From NCBI RefSeq assembly GCF_019956415.1, contig NZ_JAHBDK010000024.1:35681-99680 (forward strand): a stretch of 64,000 bases of DNA, in the 5' to 3' direction. Numbering within the stretch: position 1 is the first letter of the stretch; each line of letters opens with the position of its first letter. This DNA is from Pseudomonas sp. GL-B-19 (GTDB lineage Bacteria > Pseudomonadota > Gammaproteobacteria > Pseudomonadales > Pseudomonadaceae). The notes beneath the pieces are model-generated. The model saw only the letters and a program-made list of their open reading frames with translations. It had not been told where the DNA came from and did not search any database. The position numbers and the translations under genes were made by a program. Positions 11,393-23,200 of the stretch are shown in pieces.

Positions 11393-12622
11393 ATGCAGAT
11401 TTATAAAGTCGGCGGTGCGGTACGTGATCGCCTGCTGGGCAAACCTGTTACCGATATCGACTGGGTTGTGGTGGGTGCCACAACCGAAGAAATGCTCGCC
11501 AAGGGTTTTCGCCCGGTGGGCGCGGACTTCCCGGTATTTCTTCACCCAAAAAGCGGTGAGGAATACGCCCTTGCTCGCACTGAACGCAAAAGCGGACGCG
11601 GCTATGGCGGCTTTACCTTTCAAGCCAGTCCCGAGGTCACCCTCGAAGAAGACCTGATTCGCCGCGACCTGACGATCAATGCCATGGCCGAAGACGATCA
11701 GCAGAATTTGACCGATCCTTACCATGGCCAGCGCGATCTTGAAGCTCGCCTGCTCCGCCACGTTTCCCCTGCGTTCGCCGAAGATCCACTCCGTGTCCTG
11801 CGCGTTGCCCGCTTTGCTGCGCGTTATGCGGCGCTGGGTTTTACCGTCGCGCCAGAGACTATGGAGTTGATGCGCCAGCTCAGCGAATCCGGCGAACTGG
11901 AAGCTTTGACCGCAGAACGCAGCTGGAAAGAAATCTCCCGCGCTTTGCTGGAGGATCAGCCGCAGGTGTTCATTGAAGTGCTGCGCGAGTGCGGCGCACT
12001 CAAAGTGCTGATGCCTGAAGTCGACGCGTTGTTCGGCGTTCCACAGCCAGAAGCTCACCACCCGGAAATCGACACCGGCCTGCACACCTTGAGCGTGCTT
12101 GAGCAATCGGCGCGGCACAAACAACCGCTAACCGTGCGCTGGGCGTGCCTGCTGCACGACTTGGGCAAAGGGCTGACACCCAAAGAGGATTGGCCCCGGC
12201 ACATTGCCCACGAGCACAAGGGCCTGAAGCTGATCAAAGCGGTCAACGAACGCTTCAAGGCACCAAAGGATTGTCAGGAACTGGCGTTACTGGTCGGCGA
12301 ATATCACACCCACGGCCATCGTGCGCTGGAGCTGAAGCCATCGACTTTGCTGGAGTTGCTGCAAAGTTTTGACGTTTACCGTCGACCGCAGCGGTTCGAG
12401 GAGTTTATTGCCGCGTGCGAGATGGATGCCCGCGGACGCAAAGGGCTGGAGCAGAGAAGTTATCCACAGGCGGAATACTTGCGCGGTGCGGCGACGGCAG
12501 CTCGGAGCGTGGCGGTTCAGCCTTTGCTGGAGAAGGGATTCAAGGGGCCGGAGTTGGGCGAGGCGATCAAGCGTGAGCGACTCAAAGCGTTGAAAGCCTA
12601 CAAAGAAGCGGCGTCTGCCTGA
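11393..12622 (+). CDS. cca: Multifunctional CCA protein (tRNA nucleotidyltransferase/phosphatase)
   Basis: Adds or repairs the 3'-CCA of tRNAs. The 409-aa protein has the class II nucleotidyltransferase head GGAVRD (about residues 6-11) and the metal-binding DIDW, then the [10 protein letters not shown] motif. A C-terminal HD domain contains LLHDLGKG, which supplies phosphohydrolase activity in the E. coli enzyme. Start ATG is preceded by GGAGG. A long REP palindrome directly follows the gene. Confidence 0.95.
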   Translation: MQIYKVGGAVRDRLLGKPVTDIDWVVVGATTEEMLAKGFRPVGADFPVFLHPKSGEEYALARTERKSGRGYGGFTFQASPEVTLEEDLIRRDLTINAMAEDDQQNLTDPYHGQRDLEARLLRHVSPAFAEDPLRVLRVARFAARYAALGFTVAPETMELMRQLSESGELEALTAERSWKEISRALLEDQPQVFIEVLRECGALKVLMPEVDALFGVPQPEAHHPEIDTGLHTLSVLEQSARHKQPLTVRWACLLHDLGKGLTPKEDWPRHIAHEHKGLKLIKAVNERFKAPKDCQELALLVGEYHTHGHRALELKPSTLLELLQSFDVYRRPQRFEEFIAACEMDARGRKGLEQRSYPQAEYLRGAATAARSVAVQPLLEKGFKGPELGEAIKRERLKALKAYKEAASA

Positions 12623-12626
12623 AAAG

Positions 12627-12724
12627 CATCGCGGGCAAGTCGAATCGTCGCACCGCCGGCTCCTACAGGGATCACCTAAATCCTGTAGGAGCCGGCGGTG
12701 CGACGATTCGACTTGCTCGCGATG
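12627..12724. repeat. Paired REP elements forming a 43-bp-arm palindrome
   Basis: Two inverted copies (arms of about 43 bp, one mismatch, about 12-nt spacer) of a Pseudomonas REP unit that ends GACTTGCTCGCGATG. They sit between convergent cca and folK. In RNA this forms a very stable hairpin, so it may protect or terminate both transcripts. REP doublets of this kind are the form mobilised by RAYT transposases. Confidence 0.85.
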
Positions 12725-12736
12725 GCGTCTTTCGCC

Positions 12737-13255
12737 TCACAACAAATTCGAAGGGGTCAGCTGCTCACCGCGCCATTCAAAAGCCACCGGTGCCAACACC
12801 TGATCAATCTGCGCTTCACTCCACAAGGTCGCAAAGCTCTTTCCTACGCCCGGGTGCACACGATCCGGCGCTATCAGCGATAACGGCCACAACACAAAAG
12901 CATTCTTCAAGATCTCTGCCCGCGGCAGGATCAATCCATCGAAATTGCCCACCAGTTCACCAAACAACAGCACGTCGATATCCAGCGGTAGACCCTTGCG
13001 GTCCGGCGCATAACGACCATTGTCCGCCTCGATGAATTTCAATCGACGGTCCAGCTCCATCAGCGACAGATCGGTGTACGCCGACACCACGAAATTGAAA
13101 AACGGCCCGCTCTTGATGCCCACTGACTGACTTTCGAACACGGCCGAACAGCGGATATCCACCAAAAAAGCCGCCAAAGCCTCCAGACCCGCCTGCAAAT
13201 GGGTTTCACGCTCGATATTGCTACCGAGTCCTAGGTACACCTGAGTCAGCGACAT
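12737..13255 (-). CDS. folK: 6-hydroxymethyl-7,8-dihydropterin pyrophosphokinase (HPPK)
   Basis: Transfers pyrophosphate from ATP to hydroxymethyl-dihydropterin in folate synthesis. The 172-aa protein has YLGLGSNI at its N-terminus and the family motif region KGLPLDIDVLLFGE (about residues 84-97, with the metal-binding DxD). Length is normal (about 160). Its start overlaps the 3' end of folB by 10 bp, so the two consecutive folate steps are coupled. Confidence 0.94.
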   Translation of the reverse strand: MSLTQVYLGLGSNIERETHLQAGLEALAAFLVDIRCSAVFESQSVGIKSGPFFNFVVSAYTDLSLMELDRRLKFIEADNGRYAPDRKGLPLDIDVLLFGELVGNFDGLILPRAEILKNAFVLWPLSLIAPDRVHPGVGKSFATLWSEAQIDQVLAPVAFEWRGEQLTPSNLL

Positions 13256-13602
13256 CCGCGCTCGATCTCCACACCCACACCACCCCTGGCAGCCGGAATG
13301 GCGCCAGGCTTGGTCAGCTTGAGACGCACCCAGGTGATCTTGAATTCGCTCATCAGCACCTCAACCAGACGCTCGGCAAAGGTCTCGACCAGTTGATACT
13401 GCGCCTGCTCGGCAAACGCCTGGATTCGCGATGAAACACTGGCGTAATCGAGCGCCAGGGTCAGGTCATCACCGGCTGCCGCCGGGCGATTGTCCCAGGC
13501 GAAGCTCAGATCAAGACGCAGACATTGCCGGATGCCTCGCTCCCAGTCATAGGCACCAATCACGGTGTCGACTTCCAGGCCCTCGATAAACACTCTGTCC
13601 AA
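13246..13602 (-). CDS. folB: Dihydroneopterin aldolase FolB
   Basis: Converts dihydroneopterin to hydroxymethyl-dihydropterin and glycolaldehyde. I place the start at the TTG at 13602, giving 118 aa beginning with [21 protein letters not shown]. It has a GGAGAAGAG Shine-Dalgarno about 5 nt upstream and matches the family N-terminus. An upstream TTG would add eight residues (SCSGEEC) that contain the Shine-Dalgarno itself. Catalytic Glu ([10 protein letters not shown]) and Lys (LTKPGAI) are present. Divergent from plsY. Confidence 0.93.
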   Translation of the reverse strand: MDRVFIEGLEVDTVIGAYDWERGIRQCLRLDLSFAWDNRPAAAGDDLTLALDYASVSSRIQAFAEQAQYQLVETFAERLVEVLMSEFKITWVRLKLTKPGAIPAARGGVGVEIERGCR

Positions 13603-13676
13603 GCACTCTTCTCCACTGCACGACAAGGGCGCAATGCGCCGTTAGAATCAGGGCGTCCTCGCCCGGAATAGTTAGC

Positions 13677-14246
13677 ATGTTTTGGTTATTGGCGATCCTC
13701 GCCTACCTGCTTGGCTCTCTGTCCTTCGCCATTTTGCTCAGCCGCCTGACGGGTAATCCCGATCCGCGAATGAGTGGCTCGGGCAATGCCGGTGCCACCA
13801 ACATGTTGCGCCTGGCCGGCAAGAAACTCGCCATCCTGACCTTGCTCGGCGACCTCTGCAAAGGCCTGCTGCCCGTGCTGATCGCCGGCCTTGCAGGCCT
13901 TTCGCTGCAAGAACAGGCCTGGATCGGCATCTGCGCCGTCATCGGCCATCTGTTTCCAGTGTACTTCCGCTTTCGCGGCGGCAAAGGTGTCGCCACCGCT
14001 GCCGGCATGCTGCTGGGGCTTTATCCGCCCGCGGCACTGCTGGCGGTCTGCGCCTGGCTGCTGACGTTCTACCTGACCCGCACCAGCTCTCTCGCGGCAC
14101 TGATTGCCACACCGCTGACCCTGCCGCTGCTTGCCTGGCAGGAACCGGCGGCCTTGCTGCCCATGAGCGTACTCACCGGGCTGATTGTCTGGCGTCATCG
14201 CGGCAATCTACGCGACCTGTTTGCCGGGCGCGAACGGCATTTTTAA
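13677..14246 (+). CDS. plsY: Acyl-phosphate glycerol-3-phosphate acyltransferase PlsY
   Basis: Inner-membrane enzyme that makes lysophosphatidic acid from acyl-phosphate. The 189-aa protein has about five membrane segments and the three family motifs: [11 protein letters not shown] (about 12), [12 protein letters not shown] (about 35-46) and [12 protein letters not shown] (about 98-109). Length is standard. Transcribed divergently from folB with about 75 bp between them; its 3' end faces tsaD. Confidence 0.95.
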   Translation: MFWLLAILAYLLGSLSFAILLSRLTGNPDPRMSGSGNAGATNMLRLAGKKLAILTLLGDLCKGLLPVLIAGLAGLSLQEQAWIGICAVIGHLFPVYFRFRGGKGVATAAGMLLGLYPPAALLAVCAWLLTFYLTRTSSLAALIATPLTLPLLAWQEPAALLPMSVLTGLIVWRHRGNLRDLFAGRERHF

Positions 14247-14269
14247 ATACCGGACGTGAACGCGACTCA

Positions 14270-15295
14270 TCACAGCGCCGACAATTGCTCCATCGGCCAA
14301 CGCGCCTGCACGCTGATCGCCAGGCTTTCATGCTGGCCGGCCTGCAAGCGCTGGCATCCGGCAAACGCGATCATCGCGCCATTGTCGGTGCAGAACTCCG
14401 GACGGGCGTAGAACACATCGCCCTTCAAGTCGCCGAGCATTTTCTCCAGCGAGGTGCGCAGTGCTTTGTTGGCGCTGACGCCCCCAGCGATCACCAGACG
14501 CTTCATGCCCGCTTGCTTGAGGGCTCGCTTGCACTTGATGGTCAAAGTCTCCACCACGGCCTGCTGGAACGCCAGCGAGATGTCGCAACGGGCTTGCTCG
14601 CTGTCGTCCCCGGCGCTGACACTCTGCTGCCAGGTGTTCAAGGCGAAGGTTTTCAAGCCACTGAAACTGAATGCCAGACCCGGGCGGTCGCACATAGGAC
14701 GCGGGAAAGTGAATCGTCCCGCAACACCTTGCTCGGCCAGGCGCGCAATTTCCGGACCGCCCGGATAATTGAGCCCCATCATCTTGGCCGTCTTGTCAAA
14801 AGCCTCACCGGCAGCATCGTCCAGGGTCTCACCCAACAGCGTGTACTGACCGATCCCGTCGACCTGAACCAGCTGCGTATGACCACCGGACACCAACAAA
14901 GCGACGAACGGAAATTCTGGCGGTTGCGTCTCCAGCATCGGCGCCAACAAATGGCCTTCCATATGGTGCACGCCCAAGGCCGGAATACCCCAGGCAAAGG
15001 CCAGCGCCTGGGCGCATGAAGCCCCCACCAGCAACGCACCGACCAGACCAGGACCCGCGGTATAGGCGATGGCGTCGATCTCGGTCGGCACACAGTCAGC
15101 TTCGGCCAACACCTGACGAATCAAGGGCAGCATCCGTTTGACGTGGTCGCGCGAGGCCAGCTCCGGCACCACGCCACCATAGGCGCGGTGCAGGTCGATC
15201 TGACTGAACAGTGCGTCGGCCAACAGCCCGCGTTCACTGTCATATAATGCGACACCGGTTTCGTCGCAGGAGGTTTCTAATCCCAGTACTAGCAT
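14270..15295 (-). CDS. tsaD: tRNA N6-adenosine threonylcarbamoyltransferase TsaD
   Basis: Catalytic subunit forming t6A37 on ANN-decoding tRNAs, with TsaB and TsaE. The 341-aa protein begins [12 protein letters not shown], has the iron-binding [10 protein letters not shown] motif (about residues 110-119) and the ASKHA signature VSGGHTQLV. Full length (about 340). Divergent from rpsU over a 200-bp intergenic region, as in other pseudomonads. Confidence 0.96.
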   Translation of the reverse strand: MLVLGLETSCDETGVALYDSERGLLADALFSQIDLHRAYGGVVPELASRDHVKRMLPLIRQVLAEADCVPTEIDAIAYTAGPGLVGALLVGASCAQALAFAWGIPALGVHHMEGHLLAPMLETQPPEFPFVALLVSGGHTQLVQVDGIGQYTLLGETLDDAAGEAFDKTAKMMGLNYPGGPEIARLAEQGVAGRFTFPRPMCDRPGLAFSFSGLKTFALNTWQQSVSAGDDSEQARCDISLAFQQAVVETLTIKCKRALKQAGMKRLVIAGGVSANKALRTSLEKMLGDLKGDVFYARPEFCTDNGAMIAFAGCQRLQAGQHESLAISVQARWPMEQLSAL

Positions 15296-15494
15296 GGGTT
15301 TGCGCCTTGTTTAGGCTGAATTCGAAGGCGCGCATAATAGTCGCCGCGTGATGCCCCGACCAGCGGTTTTCGATCAGAGGCTTTGCATTCCGAGCGATGA
15401 GGGGTTAACATCCGCAACCCTTAAAAACCGACGTCTTCAAGTGCTCTTTTGCCGCGAGGATGTTGACCCCGGTAATGAATGAAGGTAGCTCTGG

Positions 15495-15710
15495 ATGCCA
15501 GCCGTCAAAGTAAAAGAGAACGAACCCTTCGACGTAGCTCTGCGTCGTTTCAAGCGCTCCTGCGAAAAAGCCGGTGTACTGGCTGAAGTTCGTAGCCGCG
15601 AATTTTACGAGAAGCCAACTTCTGAGCGTAAGCGCAAAGCAGCAGCCGCTGTTAAGCGTCACGCGAAGAAAGTTCAGCGCGAACAGCGCCGCGCCGTTCG
15701 TCTGTACTAA
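15495..15710 (+). CDS. rpsU: 30S ribosomal protein S21
   Basis: 71-aa, strongly basic small-subunit protein ([21 protein letters not shown] tail) that helps base-pair the Shine-Dalgarno region. First gene of the macromolecular synthesis operon rpsU-dnaG-rpoD. The ATG is preceded by GAAGGTAG. A hairpin terminator/attenuator follows at once, which in E. coli lets rpsU be expressed far above dnaG. Confidence 0.97.
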
Positions 15711-15740
15711 TACACAGACGATCGTAGCAAGCTTCTGCCA

Positions 15741-15761
15741 AGCCCGGCCCTCAGCCGGGCT
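15741..15761 (+). terminator. Attenuator hairpin between rpsU and dnaG
   Basis: Perfect 8-bp stem AGCCCGGC / GCCGGGCT with a 5-nt loop, 30 bp after rpsU. The run of T is weak (AATGGCATTT), compatible with partial termination. It probably sets the S21:primase expression ratio. Confidence 0.6.
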
Positions 15762-16192
15762 AATGGCATTTGCGTAAAACGCTTGATGCTTCACTGTCGA
15801 CGCCGCAGACGCGACCGAGACAAATCTGCTTTACAGCGTCAGACCTGGCTCTTTTGCCAGCGGTGCACGTCTTTTCTGACGAGCCTTCCAAGGCTACTGA
15901 CGAGCACACCCACTGATTCCTCTCACGACGATCAGCCCAAGGCACCTGCTTGTGTGCCCGCTTACTGAGCTTTCCGAGGCCAACGACTGGCCGCAGCGGA
16001 TTCAGCGCAACACTTTCAAACAGTCGATAACTGATTGGTATTAACGTCAGTGGATTTTCGGCAGATACACTTCCCGACAGCGATTACGCAGACGACACCG
16101 GTCGAGCCGCACATTTTGCGCGCCTCAAACAACGACCCGCGTTCGGCCGTACTTCGTTTTGGGTCCATTTCAGCGCAGATGACGAGAACGCC
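15762..16192. other. Gene-free spacer between rpsU and dnaG
   Basis: About 430 bp in which I see no convincing reading frame on either strand. In P. aeruginosa a GatB/YqeY-type gene lies between rpsU and dnaG, as I recall; no such coding sequence is visible here. The short frames present have no recognisable protein character or good ribosome-binding site. The region may hold dnaG leader sequences. Confidence 0.55.
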
Positions 16193-18172
16193 ATGGCCGG
16201 GCTAATTCCCCAGAGCTTCATTGACGACCTTCTGAACCGCACCGACATCGTCGATGTGGTCAGCTCGCGCCTGCAAATGAAAAAGGCCGGCAAGAACTAC
16301 ACCGCTTGCTGCCCGTTCCACAAAGAAAAAACCCCGTCTTTCAGCGTCAGCCCCGACAAACAGTTCTATTACTGCTTCGGTTGCGGTGCTGGCGGTAACG
16401 CCCTCGGCTTCATGATGGACCACGACAACCTGGACTTCGTCCAGGCCGTCGAAGAACTGGCCAAAGCCGCCGGCATGGAAATCCCCCGCGAAGAAAGCGG
16501 CCGACCGCACAAACCGCGGCAACCGACCGATTCGCCGCTGTACCCACTGCTCACCGCCGCCGCCGACTTTTACCGTCAGGCACTGAAAAGTCATCCATCA
16601 CGCAAAGCGGCTGTGGATTACTTGAAAGGTCGCGGACTGACCGGCGAGATTGCCCGCGACTTCGGCCTCGGCTTTGCTCCGCCGGGCTGGGACAATCTGT
16701 TCAAGCACTTGAGCAGCGACACCCTGCAACAAAAAGCCATGGTCGATGCCGGCCTGCTGATCGAGAACGCCGAAACCGGCAAACGCTATGACCGCTTCCG
16801 CGATCGCGTGATGTTCCCGATTCGCGATAGCCGCGGGCGCATCATCGCCTTCGGCGGCCGGGTACTGGGCGACGACAAGCCTAAATACCTGAACTCACCG
16901 GAAACCCCGGTATTCCATAAAGGCCAGGAACTCTACGGCCTTTATGAAGCACGTAAAAACAACCGCAACCTCGACGAAATCATCGTCGTCGAAGGCTATA
17001 TGGACGTCATTGCCCTCGCCCAGCAAGGCTTGCGCAATGCCGTGGCGACCTTGGGCACCGCCACCAGCGAAGAGCACTTGAAGCGACTGTTTCGTGTCGT
17101 GCCCAACGTGCTGTTCTGTTTCGACGGCGACCAGGCAGGCCGCAATGCCGCCTGGCGGGCACTGGAAGCGACGCTGCCCTGCCTGCAAGACGGCCGGCGC
17201 GCACGCTTTCTGTTCCTGCCGGAAGGCGAAGACCCGGATACGCTGGTCCGCTCCGAAGGCACAGATGCTTTCCGTGCGCGGATCAACCAGCACGCCCAGC
17301 CATTGGCGGATTATTTCTTCCAGCAGTTGACCGAAGAGTCGGACCCGCGTTCGCTCGAAGGCAAGGCCCACATGGCCACCCTCGCTGCACCGCTGATCGA
17401 TAAAGTTCCGGGCGCGAACCTGCGCATCCTGATGCGCCAGCGCCTGACCGAAATCACTGGCCTTAGCGGTGAAGCAGTCAGCCAACTGGTGCAAAGCGCC
17501 CCTCAGGACGCTCCACCGACTTACGATCCAGGCATCGATTACGACGCCATGCCCGATTACAGCGACTACCATCAGCCGCAGTCACAAGAGATGTATGTGC
17601 CGCAGCAGGAATGGACGCCGAAGAAACCCGGCGCTGGCGGCAAGAAGTGGGACAAGAAGCCGTGGGACAAGAATGGCAAGCGCGGTGGCGATCGTGATCA
17701 ACCGAGCGCTCCGCGCACACCGATTGCCGTAGAAGCGCCCACGCTGATCGCACTGCGCACCCTCATTCATCATCCGGATCTGGCTGGACGGGTAGAAACC
17801 GCCAACCACTTTGCCAATGAGAGCAATACCTACGCACAACTGCTCGTCGCCCTGATCGAGGCCGTGCAAAAAAATCCTAAGCTAAACTCAATTCAGCTAA
17901 TGGCGCGCTGGCACGGGACCGAACAGGGACGTTTGCTCAAGGCATTGGCAGAAAAGGAATGGCTGATTGCAGGCGACAACCTTGAACAACAGTTTTTAGA
18001 CACCATTACTAGGTTATCGGCAGCTCAACACACGGATAGCCTGGAAGCACTTATCAGGAAAGCCAGACAGCCGGGATTGACCCCGGAGGAAGCAAATCAG
18101 ATCGCAAATCAGATGCGCGACCTATTAAAACGCAATATGGCTGTATCAAACCCGACCTCAACTGGCGCGTGA
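16193..18172 (+). CDS. dnaG: DNA primase DnaG
   Basis: Synthesises RNA primers for replication. The 659-aa protein has an N-terminal CHC2 zinc finger (CCPFH ... CFGC, about residues 40-64) and the catalytic core with TOPRIM motifs IIVVEGYMDVIAL (about 263) and FCFDGDQAGR (about 307). A C-terminal helicase-binding domain starts at about 525. Between core and C-domain lies a long low-complexity linker rich in Tyr, Asp, Pro, Gly and Lys (about 440-515). Second gene of the macromolecular synthesis operon, 67 bp upstream of rpoD. Confidence 0.96.
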   Translation: MAGLIPQSFIDDLLNRTDIVDVVSSRLQMKKAGKNYTACCPFHKEKTPSFSVSPDKQFYYCFGCGAGGNALGFMMDHDNLDFVQAVEELAKAAGMEIPREESGRPHKPRQPTDSPLYPLLTAAADFYRQALKSHPSRKAAVDYLKGRGLTGEIARDFGLGFAPPGWDNLFKHLSSDTLQQKAMVDAGLLIENAETGKRYDRFRDRVMFPIRDSRGRIIAFGGRVLGDDKPKYLNSPETPVFHKGQELYGLYEARKNNRNLDEIIVVEGYMDVIALAQQGLRNAVATLGTATSEEHLKRLFRVVPNVLFCFDGDQAGRNAAWRALEATLPCLQDGRRARFLFLPEGEDPDTLVRSEGTDAFRARINQHAQPLADYFFQQLTEESDPRSLEGKAHMATLAAPLIDKVPGANLRILMRQRLTEITGLSGEAVSQLVQSAPQDAPPTYDPGIDYDAMPDYSDYHQPQSQEMYVPQQEWTPKKPGAGGKKWDKKPWDKNGKRGGDRDQPSAPRTPIAVEAPTLIALRTLIHHPDLAGRVETANHFANESNTYAQLLVALIEAVQKNPKLNSIQLMARWHGTEQGRLLKALAEKEWLIAGDNLEQQFLDTITRLSAAQHTDSLEALIRKARQPGLTPEEANQIANQMRDLLKRNMAVSNPTSTGA

Positions 18173-18186
18173 GGTCATAGCTCAGG

Positions 18187-18192
18187 TATAAT
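18187..18192 (+). promoter_or_regulatory. Candidate -10 element upstream of rpoD
   Basis: Consensus TATAAT 47 bp before the rpoD start, in the short dnaG-rpoD gap. No good -35 is visible at 16-18 bp, so it would need an activator or an alternative mode of recognition. An internal rpoD promoter is known in E. coli (heat-shock type, inside dnaG); whether this site functions is inference. Confidence 0.35.
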
Positions 18193-18239
18193 CCTCGGCT
18201 TGTTTTTTGCCCGCCAAGACCTTCAGTGGATAGGGTGTT

Positions 18240-20087
<1,848 letters not shown>

Positions 20088-20093
20088 CAACAG

Positions 20094-20119
20094 AACCCCC
20101 GGCCCAGGCCGGGGGTTTT
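20094..20119 (+). terminator. Rho-independent terminator after rpoD
   Basis: Stem AACCCCCGGC / GCCGGGGGTT with a very short loop, followed by TTTTG, seven bases after the rpoD stop. It closes the rpsU-dnaG-rpoD operon. Confidence 0.9.
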
Positions 20120-20210
20120 GCTTTATGCAGATTAAATCCCCCGCACGCCCCCCCCTGCCGCTTTGCCCGTCTACACTCGAAACATTCCCCCGAGCCATAA
20201 CGAGACCGTT

Positions 20211-23200
20211 ATGCCCAGACTGCTGTCCGTGCTTTTTTTGCTGTCGCTGATGACCTGGACTGCAACGGCTGGCGCGCTGACTCTGACCGACGACGAACGT
20301 AGCTGGCTGGCCGCACACCCGAATTTACGCCTGGGTGTGGACGCGTCTTGGCCACCATTTGAGTTCCGCGACGAAAAGGGCCGTTATCAAGGTCTGGCAG
20401 CGGACTACATCAACGTGATCCGCCAACGGCTGGCCATCAAGCTCACGCCCATCGAACCGGTTAGTTGGACGGTCGTCCTTGAACAGGCCAAGCAAGGCAA
20501 GCTAGACGTTTTACCGGGCATCATGTCGACCCCCGAGCGCCAGTCGTACCTGTCGTTTACTCGCCCCTACCTCGACTTTCCGATTGTCATCCTGGCCCAT
20601 GTCGGCGGCGCCCAGCCGCACAAAATCAAAGACCTGTACGGGCTGAAGATCGCCGTGGTGGAAAACTATGCACCCCATGAGCTGTTGCGCACACACCACC
20701 CCGACCTGAATCTGGTGCCGATGGCCAATGTGAGCTCGGCCTTGCAGGCACTGGCCACCGATGAAGTGGACGCCGTCGTCGGCGATCTCGCTTCCAGCGT
20801 CTGGAGCCTTCGCCAACTCAAGCTCGAAGGGCTGTATGTCAGCGGCGAAACCCCCTATCGCTTTCAACTGGCAATGGCCGTGCCCCCCAAGAACAAGGTG
20901 CTGGTCGGCATACTGGACAAAGTGCTGGCGGACATGAGCCCGAGTGAAATCAGCGCCATTCAGGAACACTGGGTGGGAAATGTCCTGGATAACCGAACCT
21001 TCTGGTCGGATCTGTTGGTTTATGGCCTGCCGGGGCTACTGTTTCTGATGGTCATGCTGGCCGTGGTTATACGGATCAACCGACGATTGAGTTCTGAAAT
21101 TGCCCGCCGGGTCGACCTCGAGCAAGAACTGCGCAGCAGCGAATACCACTATCGCGGACTGGTCGAGAGCCTGTCGGCCATCGCCTGGGAAGCACGGATG
21201 GACGATTACACCTACAGCTACGTATCGCCGCACGCCGAAGACTTGCTTGGATATCCGCTGTCCCATTGGCTCATTCCGGGCTTCTGGCGCAACATCATCC
21301 ACCCTGCGGACCTGACTCGCGCCCAAACCTACTGCGATCACGAAGTACTGGCCGGGCGCGATCACAGCATCGATTACCGCGTCATAACCGCCGATGGCCG
21401 CTGCTTGTGGGTACGCGACATCGTCAGCCTGATCGAACATGGTCATGAGCCGGTGTTGCGCGGGTTGATGATTGACATCAGTGAAGCCAAGCGTACTGAA
21501 GAGGCATTGCGCCTCTCCGAGCAAAAATTCGCCTCGGTCTTCCAGCAAAACCCGGACATTCTGGCGATCGCGCGACTGTCCGACGGTTGCCTGCTGGAAG
21601 TGAACAAAGCGTTCGTAGAGCAAATCGGCCTCAGGCCCGAAGAAGTCATCGGCCAGACCGCCACTGACCTGAATATCTGGGGTATCCCCGGCGTTGGGCC
21701 GGGGCTGTTGCAAAGACTGCAGTCCGGCAGCATCCGCAACCTGGAGATGCCTTTTCGCCGCAGCAACGGCCAGGTGTTTACCGGCCTGATTTCCGCCGAG
21801 CCTTTCAATCTCGACACGACCCCTGCCCTCGTGGTGGTGGTGCGTGATATCAGCAAGCTAAAAGAAACCCAGCAACAACTGCAAACCTCTGAAGAGAAAT
21901 TCGCCAAGGCGTTCCACGCCTCCCCGGACGGTTTGTTGTTGTCGCGGCAGAGCGACGGGTTGCTGCTGGAGGTCAATGAAGGTTTCAGCCGCATTACTGG
22001 CTTCAACAGCGCTATGTCCGTTGATCGTTCCACCCTGGAGCTGGGGATATGGGTCAACCTCAACGAACGCAAACAGATGCTCGAGCTGCTGCACAGGGAT
22101 GGCTTCGTCCGCGATTTCAGTTGCCACATCCGCCGCAGCGATGGACAGGTCCGACTGTGCGAGGTGTCGAGCCGCCCATTGCCGATCGGCGATGACGACT
22201 GCATGTTGACCATTGCCCGGGACATCACCGAGCGGCACCTGATGCAGGAGAAGCTACAACAGGCCGCCACCGTGTTCGAAAGCACGGCCGAGGGCGTTCT
22301 GATCACCGACACCCATCAGCACATCAGTGCGGTCAACCGCGCGTTTACCGAAATTACCGGCTACTGCGAGAGCGAAGCATTGGGCCATACCCCGCGCCTG
22401 CTCGCTTCGGGCCTTCACGACAGCGCGTTTTACGCGGCAATGTGGCACCAACTGACGGCCGAAGGACATTGGCAAGGCGAGATCTCCAACCGCCGCAAGA
22501 ATGGCGAGCTCTACCCCAGCTGGCTGACCATCAGCGCGGTACGTAACCGGGATAAGTTCATCACCCACTTCGTGGCAGTGTTCGCGGACATTTCCAGCCT
22601 CAAACACGCCCAGGCCAAACTCGACTACCAGGCGCACCACGACCCGTTGACCGGTCTGCCAAACCGCACACTGTTCGAGAGCCGACTGCTGACCGCGCTC
22701 AACACCCAACAGGAAAATGGGGGCCAGGGTGCCGTGCTGTTCCTCGACCTGGACCGCTTCAAACACATCAATGACAGCCTCGGCCATCCGGTCGGCGACC
22801 TGCTGCTCAAAGGCATCGCCGTGCGCCTCAAAGAGCAGTTGCGCGATATCGACACCGTTGCGCGCCTGGGCGGTGACGAATTCATCATCCTGCTACCGGG
22901 CCTGCAACAGAATAGCGATGCCGACAACATCGCGACCAAGCTGCTCAATTGTTTCGCCGCGCCGTTCCAGGCGGGTGATCACGAGTTTTTTATCAGCGCC
23001 AGTATCGGCACCAGCCTGTACCCCAAGGATGGCTGCGACGTCGCCACACTGGTCAAAAACGCCGACGCTGCGATGTACCGCTCCAAGGCCAAGGGGCGCA
23101 ACCGGATTGAACGCTACACCCGTGATCTCACCGCCCAGGCCAGCGAACGCGTGGCGCTGGAATATGAATTGCGGCGCGCCATCGAGCGCAACGAGCTGAC

